A program made the translations under genes and the position numbers. Of a stretch of DNA of 17,775 bases, positions 1 to 6,769 are shown one piece after another. This DNA is from Dunaliella salina (taxonomy: Eukaryota; Chlorophyta; Chlorophyceae; Chlamydomonadales; Dunaliellaceae): the NCBI GenBank assembly GCA_002284615.2, contig MU069491.1, forward strand, positions 401,001 to 418,775, given 5' to 3'. The notes below the pieces were generated by a model that was given only the letters and a program-made list of their open reading frames with translations, was not told where the DNA came from and did no database searches. Positions within the stretch are counted from its first letter, which is position 1. Every line of letters begins with the position of its first letter.

Positions 1-66
<66 letters not shown>

Positions 67-81
67 CGCGCACGCGTGCGT
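1..81. repeat. (TG)n microsatellite with GC-alternating tail
   Basis: An uninterrupted TG dinucleotide run fills positions 1-58 and passes into alternating purine-pyrimidine GC sequence (59-81). Such tracts can adopt Z-DNA. The left end of the repeat lies outside the window. Confidence 0.97.
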
Positions 82-339
82 TTGCATGTGTGGTATCAAA
101 AATGTTGAAGCAAGTCCAATTTTGTCCAAGTTAGCCTCAAGAAAAAAAAGTTGCAGGTAAGATCATGACACCACAGGCACAGGGTCAGAGAAGACTTGTG
201 CCTTTGATGGCCTCCCCTCGCAACTGGCTGTAAAAAACATGTTGCATACATATGGTGAATGATCTGGTTTTTGCTAGTTTCTCAGCCCAATTGAGCTTGA
301 GTCTGGAGCTGAACAGTTAGCCCACATCCCATCCACAAA
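82..339. other. No gene recognised
   Basis: Unique-looking noncoding sequence between the microsatellite and the 42-bp minisatellite. I see no splice-bounded coding segment on either strand. Confidence 0.5.
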
Positions 340-700
340 TGGTGGGTTGCGCACTTTGTCTGTGACCTGGATTGATACAGGTGGTAATCCGCGCACTCAG
401 TCCATGAAATGGATTGACACAGACGTCGGGGGACACACATAGTTTGTAAAATTGATTGTCACAAGTGATGGGCAGTGCACTTAGTCCTTGAAATAGATTG
501 ACTCAGACGCCGGGCAGCGCATTTGGTTCATGAAATGGATCGACACAGACGTCAGGCAGCACACCTAGTCCATGAAACGGATTGGCACAGGTGTCAGGCA
601 GCACACGTAGTTCACAAAATGGATTTACACAGGTGTTAGGCAGCACACGTAGTTCACACAAATGGATCGGCACAGGTGGTGGGCTTTGCACTTCATCATC
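340..700. repeat. 42-bp minisatellite, about 8.5 degenerate copies
   Basis: A unit resembling GGCAGCACACGTAGTTCACA plus AAATGGATTGACACAGACGT recurs with register points at about 428, 470, 512, 554, 596, 638 and 681, i.e. every 42 bp. Earlier, weaker copies reach back to about 340. Because 42 is divisible by three, open frames persist on both strands; the minus frame gives a 14-residue repeat of the type VLPDTCVNPF. There is no splice or start context to suggest translation, so I read the frame as a consequence of the repeat length. Confidence 0.85.
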
Positions 701-816
701 CATAACCCGGTTTACCCACCTCTTGGGCTGCAAATATACTCCCTGGACCTCAATTGGATGCATGAACCGGCAGCTTGTCACAAAATACAAAACTACAGAA
801 GTCAGTGCTTCATACT

Positions 817-850
817 TGCAAGGTTTGCAAGGTTTGCAAGGTTTACAAGG
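817..850. repeat. 9-bp tandem repeat (TGCAAGGTT)n
   Basis: Three near-perfect copies and a fourth variant copy of TGCAAGGTT. The flanking motif CTTCATACTTGCAAG (808-822) recurs at 908-922, so the region around this microrepeat is partly duplicated. Confidence 0.85.
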
Positions 851-1055
851 AAAGAGCAACTCAGTCGATACGCATGACTGCTGGGCTGGTGAGCCAGCTG
901 AGAAGGGCTTCATACTTGCAAGAACGCGGAAAGACCTCTACACTCTCCTGTACATGAGTGTTGCACTCCTTTGTCAATGAGCTTTGCATTCTCCTGCTCA
1001 AGCTCATGATGGCCAACTGCCCCTACCCACCTTGGACGTCCCTTGGATATCAACG

Positions 1056-1172
1056 TCACGCGACAACAAAGCAATGCATCCATGCTGAGGCTGATGCAAC
1101 TGGCAATTGGATGCCAGTGCCATGCAACAATACGGTATGCGAAAGTGGAGCATTGCAACAACAGACTGCATC
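1056..1172 (-). CDS. Caspase-like gene, possible terminal exon
   Basis: It starts after a good acceptor (GGCCACTTCCCCCTACAG) in the required phase 0. It reads DAVCCCNAPLSHTVLLHGTG and on to a TGA at 1058-1056, 38 residues. The peptide is not family-diagnostic, so this rests on splice site and phase only. Confidence 0.35.
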   Translation of the reverse strand, partial: DAVCCCNAPLSHTVLLHGTGIQLPVASASAWMHCFVVA

Positions 1173-4100
1173 CTGTAGGGGGAAGTGGCCGTCACAAACA
1201 CAGAATTCATGTAGACAAGGATTGCCTCAAAAGCACACCAACAAAGAAAAGAAAAAGAAAAGTCTACGCAAGCCAAAGGCCGCGTGCATTAAGGGAAGAA
1301 CCCCTAACAAACACTCTAACACTCACTGTGGAGTTCACTCGCCTCAAGTCCTCCTTTGTCAAGGAAGGGGGCGCGATTGAGCCCTCTGGCAGTGGGACTC
1401 CAGCTGCGTGACATGTGCAGAATGAGCAGCCACTAGTGGTCGGCGAAAAGGCAGAGGTGAGCGATTCTCACCCAGGATGGGGTAGTTTTTCAGATGCTCC
1501 TAGAAAGGTGGGCCTTTTCAACAGTGAACAGTCTTGGTTGCAAGATGTTGTTTTATGCTCCTTAGATCACTGCTCACCAAATTTTGGGCCATACAAAAGC
1601 TAATATTAGCTAACCAGCTTTGGCGTGAATCTTGTTTTCCGCTAACAATCCAAGTTTGTAGATGCTTTCAGCAAATTGGGCAAAAATGGCAATTTAGAGT
1701 CTTGTGTTCTAAGAATACCAATGCGCAAGAAATGAAGCAGACACTTAAGGATTGGTCAGGTACAGATTTGAAGCCAATACCCTTGGAGACAGAGTCAGCG
1801 CAAGGGGTGGCAAAAAGGTCAAATTTTCAAGCCTTTCATGAGTCCAGCGCATGCTTTCGTACACTGAAGCGCTGACTTAGCAAAAAGTCATGTACTGGCA
1901 GCTTATTTTTTGAGAGACGGGCTCTAGCTGGAACAGAGTGGGTGACAATGAGGACAGGGTAGATGGAGTTGCCGTCCAAGCCCCCTGCAGATTGCTCCTT
2001 GGAGACAGACCTAAGACACGCTGGCGTTTTCAATAGCCTATGAAGTACTGCGCTTGGCGCATATAATTCTTACTCTGGACAGGAAAAAAAATAAAAAATC
2101 AGTGGACGGTAGCCCTGAGAGAATGAATAGGTGGAAGTGCAGTTGTGCAGCACTTGGTCGCAGGGCTGCGTTTTGCATTGCAGCAATGCTGGAACACCAG
2201 TGGCAAAGAGGGACGAAGCCTCCCTCCTTGCAACCAATCGGCACCAACCAATGCACCAGCAACTCAGTTTGCACAGCCCCACCTCCCACTCACCTGCTTC
2301 AGCTTTCTCAGCCTTCTCTTCCTGCACAGCTGCTGCTTTGATTGCATGTGGTGGGACAAAGTCTACTGGCAGCAGGTAGTGCGCATTGTCGAACACTGCT
2401 CCATGCCCCGAGAAGAAGACACAAACGAGGAAGCCTGCCGTGGCTCGTTGCTCAAATTGGATCTACAGAGTGAAAAAATGGAACAGTCTTGTAAGGATTT
2501 CAGGGGAGCTAAATTTGTTGATTTGTACAGGGAAAAAGTCAATTTTGTTGCTTCGTCACCGGAAAGGCTTGCAGTGGATGTTGGAACAGGCAGACTCTTG
2601 ATCTGGTTGCTATGACATGACTCACACTGTAAGTCACAGTCCATTGCAAAATGTATTGAAAAAAACAACTTCCAAAAACAAATGGGGACGCCCCTTTCTC
2701 ACAATGGAATTATTTGGTTAGAAAGGCATATAAGGGACAAATCCTATATTTTTTTTTTGCCATGCTGCCATGCTAAAAAGTGGCTTACTTGCTTCAAAAA
2801 TGTTTTTACAGAACCGAGCAATGGAGCCTCACGAGCCCTCTGGAAAGCTGTGTGCTGGACGCAGGAAAATGAGCATTGCGCTGCCCATGGGCATAAGGAG
2901 GGCACTGCACTAAGGTGCTTTCTACACAAGGTGGGCACTAAACAAGGCGGGATTTACACAAAGATGGGCACTGCATTGTTGTGAGCACTGCATTGTTGTG
3001 AGCACTGCACTCAGCTGAGCTCTGCACTGAGGTGGGAACTGCACAGTGATGAGCACCGGACGCAGGTGAGCACAGCTCTGCAGTGAGCACCTCACTGCAT
3101 CTTGCCTAAGGGCCCTCAAACTGAAATAGACACAGCAAGCTGGGGGGAGGCCCAGAAAAAGGGGTTATGGGGATCTGGAGGATCAGGGTCATCAGACTGC
3201 GCTGACTGGGATGGAGCAGCAGGAAAACTCACACATGCATCCAACCTTTCAGGTAATTCTACCTGGCTTAAAACAAGAGGGACCCCAACATGCACTCGTT
3301 TGCAAGCAGCAAAGAGAAAAAAAGGGAAGGAAAGTCTACGCAGGCCAGAGGCCGCGTGCATTAAGGAAGGTCCACTATCTAGCAAGCCAGAAGGGAGCCC
3401 ACCATTCAGTCACTTGCAAGCAACCTTTATTTGCTGTGCTAACACAGAGCATACATCTGAAGGAATAATCTCACATACCATGGTTGCTCTCAGGTCTTCG
3501 CTGGTAGGGTCGAAGCAGTTTAGCACACGGAAGCCTGCCAAATGAAGAGCTTTGCACATGTCCTGCATGCAGGCATGGCATAAGAGGTGGTACAAGTCAT
3601 TTAAGTGGTTTATTATTAGTTTGTTGCTTGAGCAAGTGTGAGTAAATGGGGGGGGGGNGGGGGGGGACTCCTACACTGCACGCAGAAGTAAAATACGGTA
3701 TTCAGTTACGGCAAAATCTTTCCAGCCGTCTCCTTGCTTTTCTTCTCTTGGCCAATTGCAAAAGCACTCTTGTCCAAGTCAGCATATTTCCTACATACCT
3801 GCATCTTCAATCCCCCCCCCCCTCCCTCGCCCCCAAACTAGAATTTGTCGACTGTGCATATCCCACACAGCAAGGTTGGGCCATTCGAGGACTTAGAACG
3901 GTTAAAGAACTTGAACTGAATCGAACTATTTGCGAACTTGACAGTTTGTAAGACTTTATGCCTTCTGCCCCAAAAGGACCCCTTGACATCCCCCCAAAAA
4001 ACACTTGACACCCCCGCTACACCCCCTTAGGATCCCCAATGGTCTCTTGTCCTTCCCACTCATTTGCAGGCAATTACGCAAGGGGGCTCCTTGAAAGGAG

Positions 4101-4914
4101 AAAGGCTGGACAGGTGTTTGAGGTGCAGTTGCTACCCCTCTCTCAGCCTCCCTGTCTGCAGGCAAGCGCTCTTTCAAACAGTTCGTCAAACCTGGAACTT
4201 TGTCAGACCGGCACATGACCCGGACTTGCCACACAGACAACTGGAATCTATGGACTGTGCGCATCCACACAGATGTTTGGAGTCTATGGACTGATTGCAA
4301 CCCACTCAGCTGCTGGATTGTTTGTCATTCAGCTTGTCCGCACCTGCGCATCTTGCATGGCTTGCTTGCACTTTGTGAGGTGGTCATACTTAGTCACGTC
4401 AGTGACGAGGGCCTCCTTGCCCTCAAAATTGGAATGTAAATAATTCTTGAACCAACAGTCACCTGACCCAAGGACACTTGACTGTCCTTAAAACTGTCAG
4501 CCTTCTTCAATGCATCACAGTGCAACTTTAAGGAAGATCAGATGACGCTCATTATGTACCGTGCAGCTTCTTGACCATCACGCAATATTTATCTTTTTCC
4601 AAGCTCTGCGTAATGCACAACAATTGGTTTGGAGGTGCAAATTAGGTGAACTTTTGGGTTTTTTCGGAAAATTTGGGTGCGGAATAGGGGGTGCGGAATG
4701 GACTTATTCAACTCAAAACAAAATAAGGGTGCGTACTGGTCACAAGTCTCTGCGGTATTAGACACACATGCTTTCATGACATTCGGCTTGTCCGCACCTG
4801 CGCATCCCGCACAGCTTGCTTGCACTTTGGAAGGTGGTCATAGTTGGTGACGCCAATGACCAGGGCCTCCTTGCCCACAAAATTGCTCAGCGCTCCTCGC
4901 ACAGCCAAGGCACC
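1056..4914 (-). CDS. Caspase-like (peptidase C14 fold) protein, multi-exon, 5' end missing
   Basis: Exons on the minus strand, in transcript order: 4914-4798, 3562-3479, 2839-2789, 2462-2294, 2114-2074, 1997-1896, 1499-1472, 1403-1327, 1172-1056 (TGA). All have GT..AG borders and compatible phases, totalling 261 residues plus stop. Seen: KEALVIGVTNY (first beta strand), then helix AVRDAQ|DMCKALHLAGF, then SVKTFLKQ, then FFSGHG with the catalytic His, then YLLPVDFVPP, then YPVLIVTHSVPARA in the place of the strand after the catalytic Cys, then EHLKNYPIL. This order matches the caspase/paracaspase-like C14 fold. The expected Asp-x-Cys is not evident: exon 2114-2074 reads FFLSR there, so it may be a pseudo-protease or my exon there is wrong. 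The first five recognised exons are well supported apart from 2114-2074; the 3' exons are weaker. Upstream exons with the start codon were not found. Confidence 0.72.
1243..1300 (+). repeat. Dispersed repeat R1, copy 1
   Basis: An A-rich lead followed by AAAGTCTACGCAAGCCAAAG and GCCGCGTGCATTAAGG. It matches 3310-3370 closely and, reversed, 6419-6467. It lies in the last proposed intron of the caspase-like gene. Confidence 0.8.
1327..1499 (-). CDS. Caspase-like gene, two 3' exons (1499-1472 and 1403-1327)
   Basis: The first segment (acceptor CACCTTTCTAG, donor CTGG|GTGAGA) reads EHLKNYPIL plus one base. The second (acceptor CATGTCACGCAG, donor ACA|GTGAGT) completes the codon and reads AGVPLPEGSIAPPSLTKEDL then RRVNST. 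The 68-bp intron between them is short but plausible. The phases agree with each other and with the flanking exons. Confidence 0.45.
1896..1997 (-). CDS. Caspase-like gene, exon after the cysteine position
   Basis: Acceptor GTCTGTCTCCAAG and possible donor CCA|GTACAT give 34 codons: EQSAGGLDGNSIYPVLIVTH then SVPARARLSKNKLP. GGL followed by a VLIV strand and a small-residue loop fits the region after the catalytic Cys in C14 domains. The frame stays open for a further 19 codons beyond the proposed donor, so the 3' border is uncertain. Confidence 0.45.
2074..2114 (-). CDS. Caspase-like gene, expected catalytic-cysteine exon (Cys not seen)
   Basis: The acceptor CCTATTCATTCTCTCAG is strong and the donor CAGA|GTAAGA is good; the phase joins both neighbours. 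It reads GLPSTDFLFFFLSR where family members have a hydrophobic strand ending in Asp-x-Cys-Arg. A one-base shift across the T-rich run gives IFYFFSCP instead, which would place a Cys there. Either the protein is catalytically dead, the T-run has slipped, or the true exon is different. Confidence 0.4.
2294..2462 (-). CDS. Caspase-like gene, catalytic-histidine exon
   Basis: Acceptor TTTTTTCACTCTGTAG and donor GCAG|GTGAGT define 169 nt. After IQFEQRATAG comes FLVCVFFSGHGAVFDNAHYL, then LPVDFVPP, then an Ala/Lys/Glu-rich helix. SGHG is the canonical histidine motif of C14 proteases and YLLPVD is the segment usually found just after it. The exon ends with one base of a Gly codon (phase 1), which matches the next exon at 2114. 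Confidence 0.8.
2789..2839 (-). CDS. Caspase-like gene, third recognised exon
   Basis: Acceptor CACACAGCTTTCCAG and donor CAA|GTAAGC bound 17 codons in phase 0 (RAREAPLLGSVKTFLKQ). The amphipathic helix SVKTFLKQ fits the helix that precedes the histidine-bearing strand. Confidence 0.68.
2885..3097. repeat. Degenerate short tandem repeat rich in GAGCACTGCA
   Basis: Repeats of about 17-20 bp such as GAGCACTGCATTGTTGT (twice in perfect tandem at about 2970-3010) decay on both sides into GGGCACTGCAC and GAGCACAGCTCTGCA variants. The block lies inside the intron between exons 3479 and 2839 of the caspase-like gene. Confidence 0.75.
3310..3370 (+). repeat. Dispersed repeat R1, copy 2
   Basis: AAAGTCTACGCAGGCCAGAG followed by GCCGCGTGCATTAAGGAA, preceded by an A/G-rich tract. 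It has the same orientation as copy 1 and is also intronic in the caspase-like gene. Confidence 0.8.
3479..3562 (-). CDS. Caspase-like gene, second recognised exon
   Basis: Acceptor GCATGCAG and donor ATG|GTATGTG give 28 codons in phase 0: DMCKALHLAGFRVLNCFDPT then SEDLRATM. The pattern helix, GF, beta strand, T..DL is the usual second structural element of C14 peptidases. It is the segment that most firmly identifies the family when joined to the preceding exon. Confidence 0.75.
3648..3666. repeat. Poly-G run containing one undetermined base
   Basis: A G homopolymer with an N at 3658, so run length and base identity are unreliable. A matching poly-C run lies at about 3812-3822. Confidence 0.9.
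3690..3805 (-). CDS. Possible unassigned exon
   Basis: The minus strand after GAAGATGCAG reads VCRKYADLDKSAFAIGQEKK followed by SKETAGKILP and a stop. It is charged, helical and protein-like, with a possible donor at TTGCC|GTAACT. It lies in the caspase-like intron, but the known exons on either side already join in phase without it. It could be an alternative exon, a relic or chance. Confidence 0.22.
3871..4228. mobile_element. Diverged hAT-type MITE (358 bp)
   Basis: It starts CAAGGTTGGGCCATTCGAGG and ends with an imperfect inverted copy (right end reversed: CAAGTCCGGGTCATGTGCCG). It is flanked by a perfect 8-bp duplication CCACACAG (3863-3870 and 4229-4236). It shares terminal layout, subterminal AATCGAA/TTCG motifs and a C-rich core with the element at 9367-9752. 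Removing it restores continuity of a short tandem repeat (GGAATCTATGGACTGTGCGC type) in the flanks, which supports insertion. No transposase is encoded. Confidence 0.68.
4324..4881. repeat. Pair of about 110-bp direct repeats (4324-4432 and 4778-4881)
   Basis: Both units contain GCTTGTCCGCACCTGCGCAT and GGGCCTCCTTGCCC, spaced identically and separated by about 450 bp. They correspond to the two copies of the caspase-like first exon read on the minus strand. Weaker similarity continues into the adjoining intron (TCTGATC..GTTGCANTGTGAT), so the duplicated segment was larger than the exon. Confidence 0.8.
4344..4445 (-). pseudogene. Decayed duplicate of the caspase-like first exon
   Basis: The minus strand reads NFEGKEALVTDVTKYDHLTK followed by CKQAMQDAQ and the same donor (CAG|GTGCGG) as exon 4914-4798. 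The two segments are clearly homologous at DNA level over roughly 110 bp and weakly over adjoining intron. The key strand ALVIG has become ALVTD and NY has become KY, which would disrupt the hydrophobic core. The acceptor side (GTTGGTTCAAG) lacks a good pyrimidine tract. I therefore regard it as a duplicated exon that is decaying, although use as an alternative exon is not excluded. Confidence 0.6.
4798..4914 (-). CDS. Caspase-like gene, exon with first beta strand
   Basis: Bounded by acceptor GTGTGTGCAG (upstream side) and donor CAG|GTGCGG, phase 0 at both ends, 39 codons. It encodes KEALVIGVTNYDHLPKCKQA followed by VRDAQ, the hydrophobic strand and helix that open C14 domains (pattern ALVIG..Y..L......DA). 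It joins directly in frame to DMCKALHLAGF of the exon at 3562-3479. Confidence 0.72.
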
Positions 4915-5144
4915 CTGCACACACCGGGATCACATTGCAACATGATCAGACCATGGAGCTCTATGACTCAGGTGCGGGATGCCAATACAATTTATTATTG
5001 CAACTATAATACAGAAATATAAACACAACCCTAATATTACATTTCTGGGTCAGCAAAATTTCGGCTCGCCCCTCTCTTGAGGGGCACAGAAATCATGCCA
5101 AAGAAAGTTTTTTGTGCAGAGAAAGAAACCAATAAGTCGTGCGC

Positions 5145-5580
5145 CAGGAGTATTGGTCCAACAAGTACAGGCCCACAGAGCTCAAACAGATGCCGGACAA
5201 GCCTGGCCAGCTGAAGGAGGTGGAAGAAGAAGTACAACACCATCATAGCCAAGGAGGAGGAGCTGCAACTGTGTATGCTCAGATGCATGGGCTGCAGCGC
5301 GCTCCTCAGCGCTGTGAACCCCCCTGTGACGGCCAAACAGCATAACAGCTACTGTAGCAGCCCTCCTGAGGATGATGAGGTGGAGGAGCTTGATGATGAA
5401 GAAGGGAAGCCCGTGGGTAAGTGCAAGCGCACGCAGCAGAACAAGCATGCAAGCTAAATAGTGTCAAGACACGATACATGCCCAGCGTGAAGGTGCAGGA
5501 GAATGTGCACAGGGACCCCTTGCGCTTGTTTAAGCACCTGTACTCTTTCTTGGTGGGCTCTGCATGTTTGCTTTAGATGG
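5145..5580 (+). pseudogene. Frame-broken coding remnant, family unknown
   Basis: The plus strand shows codon-biased, protein-like stretches in successive frames. EYWSNKYRPTELKQMPDKPG runs to about 5216; KKKYNTIIAKEEELQ and an acidic segment (DDEVEELDDEEGKPVG) follow in another frame, with a stop at 5455-5457. Then RYMPSVKVQENVHRDPLRLF and KHLYSFL run to a stop near 5576. The frame change near 5218 and the internal stop suggest a pseudogene. A splice explanation is possible in part (a GTAAGT donor at 5417), but I could not build a continuous gene. No family recognised. Confidence 0.35.
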
Positions 5581-6180
5581 GTTGTACTGCTCAGCTGTTG
5601 GCTTCTGAGTCTTGCTAACCTAGTTCAGACATTTGTCTTTCACGCCTGACTAACATACTTATAGCAATTTTGCATTGCAATTGCTTCAATGTGCCATTGC
5701 GAACAAACCTCAAATTCTCTGTTGCTTTTTTCTCTTTTGAATGACCTTGCAGGGACATGAACCAGCCAATTTCTGAGGTTTAAAAACCCTCACATCCACG
5801 TAACCAGGGGGAAATTCAAGAATTTGGGGTTATCACTGAATTTCAATATTACTGTTATCACTGTAATACAGAAAGTAATATTAGGCCTCGCACCTTATCT
5901 TTGACCTAACGTCAATCACCAGAAACACAACAGACCACACCATACCATGATCAGAACTTGATCAAATTGAGATCATAACAATCTTAACATGATCACAACA
6001 TGAATACCGTGAACATATAATCAGGAATGGCCAACTCACTCTTTTTATACGCATTTATATGTAAAATGCAACAAAAAAAATACAGAATTTTAGCACAAAA
6101 TGTACACAGCATAAGGTATTGACATACAGAACTGGCCAACCCTACACATAATGATTAGGATTTAATGACTCATTGACAGT
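5581..6180. other. AT-rich intergenic stretch, no gene recognised
   Basis: AT-rich sequence with several short TGATCA-like motifs around 5947-6000. One good plus-strand acceptor (pyrimidine tract then CCTTGCAG at about 5752) is followed by only a short open segment. I cannot support a gene here. Confidence 0.45.
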
Positions 6181-6290
6181 GCCATCAATCACTCACTGAC
6201 AATGCCAATGCCAATGCCAATGACAACGCCAATGATAATGACAATGCCATTGACAATGCCATCAATCATTCATTGACAATGCCATCAAGA
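6180..6290. repeat. Hexamer-based repeat (CAATGC/CAATGA)n
   Basis: Runs of AATGCC, AATGAC and AATGAT units, plus the longer motif CATTGACAATGCCATCAATC occurring with variation. It is a degenerate simple repeat. Confidence 0.8.
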
Positions 6291-6418
6291 TTTATCAGAG
6301 TCACACAATGAATCCGCCATCGAGCACTCTGCTTGCATACATGGCTGCTTATGTTATGCTTGACAGTCGCAGCATTTTGGCAGCCAATAAACTCATGTGC
6401 CACCAACCAAGGCAAGCT

Positions 6419-6467
6419 TTCCTTAATGCTCGCGCCCTCTGGCCTGCATAGACTTTTCTTTTTTATG
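6419..6467 (-). repeat. Dispersed repeat R1, copy 3 (inverted)
   Basis: CCTTAATGCTCGCGCCCTCT then GGCCTGCATAGACTTTTCTT followed by a T-rich tract. It is the reverse complement of copies 1 and 2 with a few changes, showing that R1 is dispersed in both orientations. Confidence 0.72.
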
Positions 6468-6517
6468 TTTTTTTATTTTTTCATGTGCAACTCTGAGAAA
6501 GAGCTTGCCTGTAGTCA

Positions 6518-6725
6518 GTGACCTCTGGGTGGTGCACTGATGTCGTGAAGGCACCTATGGATGATGCATATACGCATCGATGCATTGACAGCATGGTTGG
6601 CTTGGCCGCAATCTGTGACTGCTGGGCGGTGGATTGACGTCGTGATAGCACCTATGGGTGATGCATCAAAGCATCAATGCATTGATTGGATTGTTGGCTT
6701 GGCCGGAATCTGTGAACTCTGGGAG
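6518..6725. repeat. 97-bp tandem repeat, two full copies and a partial third
   Basis: Copies begin with GTGAC/GTGAA at 6518, 6615 and 6712, exactly 97 bp apart. They share GGCACCTATGG/AGCACCTATGG, GATGCAT palindromes and GGTTGGCTTGGCCG. The array stops about 45 bp before the ATG of the plus-strand gene, so it may overlap its promoter or 5' UTR; that is inference. Confidence 0.85.
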
Positions 6726-6769
6726 ATGCTTGCTTCGAGCACAAGTGGCACATCTGGGACAGTCAAATC

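Noticed and set aside
503..913. 136-codon minus-strand frame with CKPCKPCKPCK and 14-residue repeats
   Set aside because: Both repeat types are direct products of the 9-bp and 42-bp tandem repeats; no splice or start context.
2145..2615. 156-codon plus-strand frame
   Set aside because: Antisense to the catalytic-histidine exon of the caspase-like gene and without coding character of its own.
2560..2626. Minus-strand exon candidate reading CESCHSNQIKSLPVPTSTAS
   Set aside because: It fits phase with an exon starting at 2395, but the longer exon from 2462 contains FFSGHG and joins SVKTFLKQ directly, which is a far better family match.
2981..3097. Short regular repeats considered as a CRISPR-like array
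   Set aside because: Units are 17-20 bp, contiguous without spacers and degenerate, in a eukaryotic intron.
5546..5620. Minus-strand peptide KTQKPTAEQYNPSKANMQSP as a possible upstream caspase-gene exon
   Set aside because: Its donor leaves one base, which does not fit the phase-0 start at 4914, and the opposite strand over the same DNA reads a protein-like segment too.
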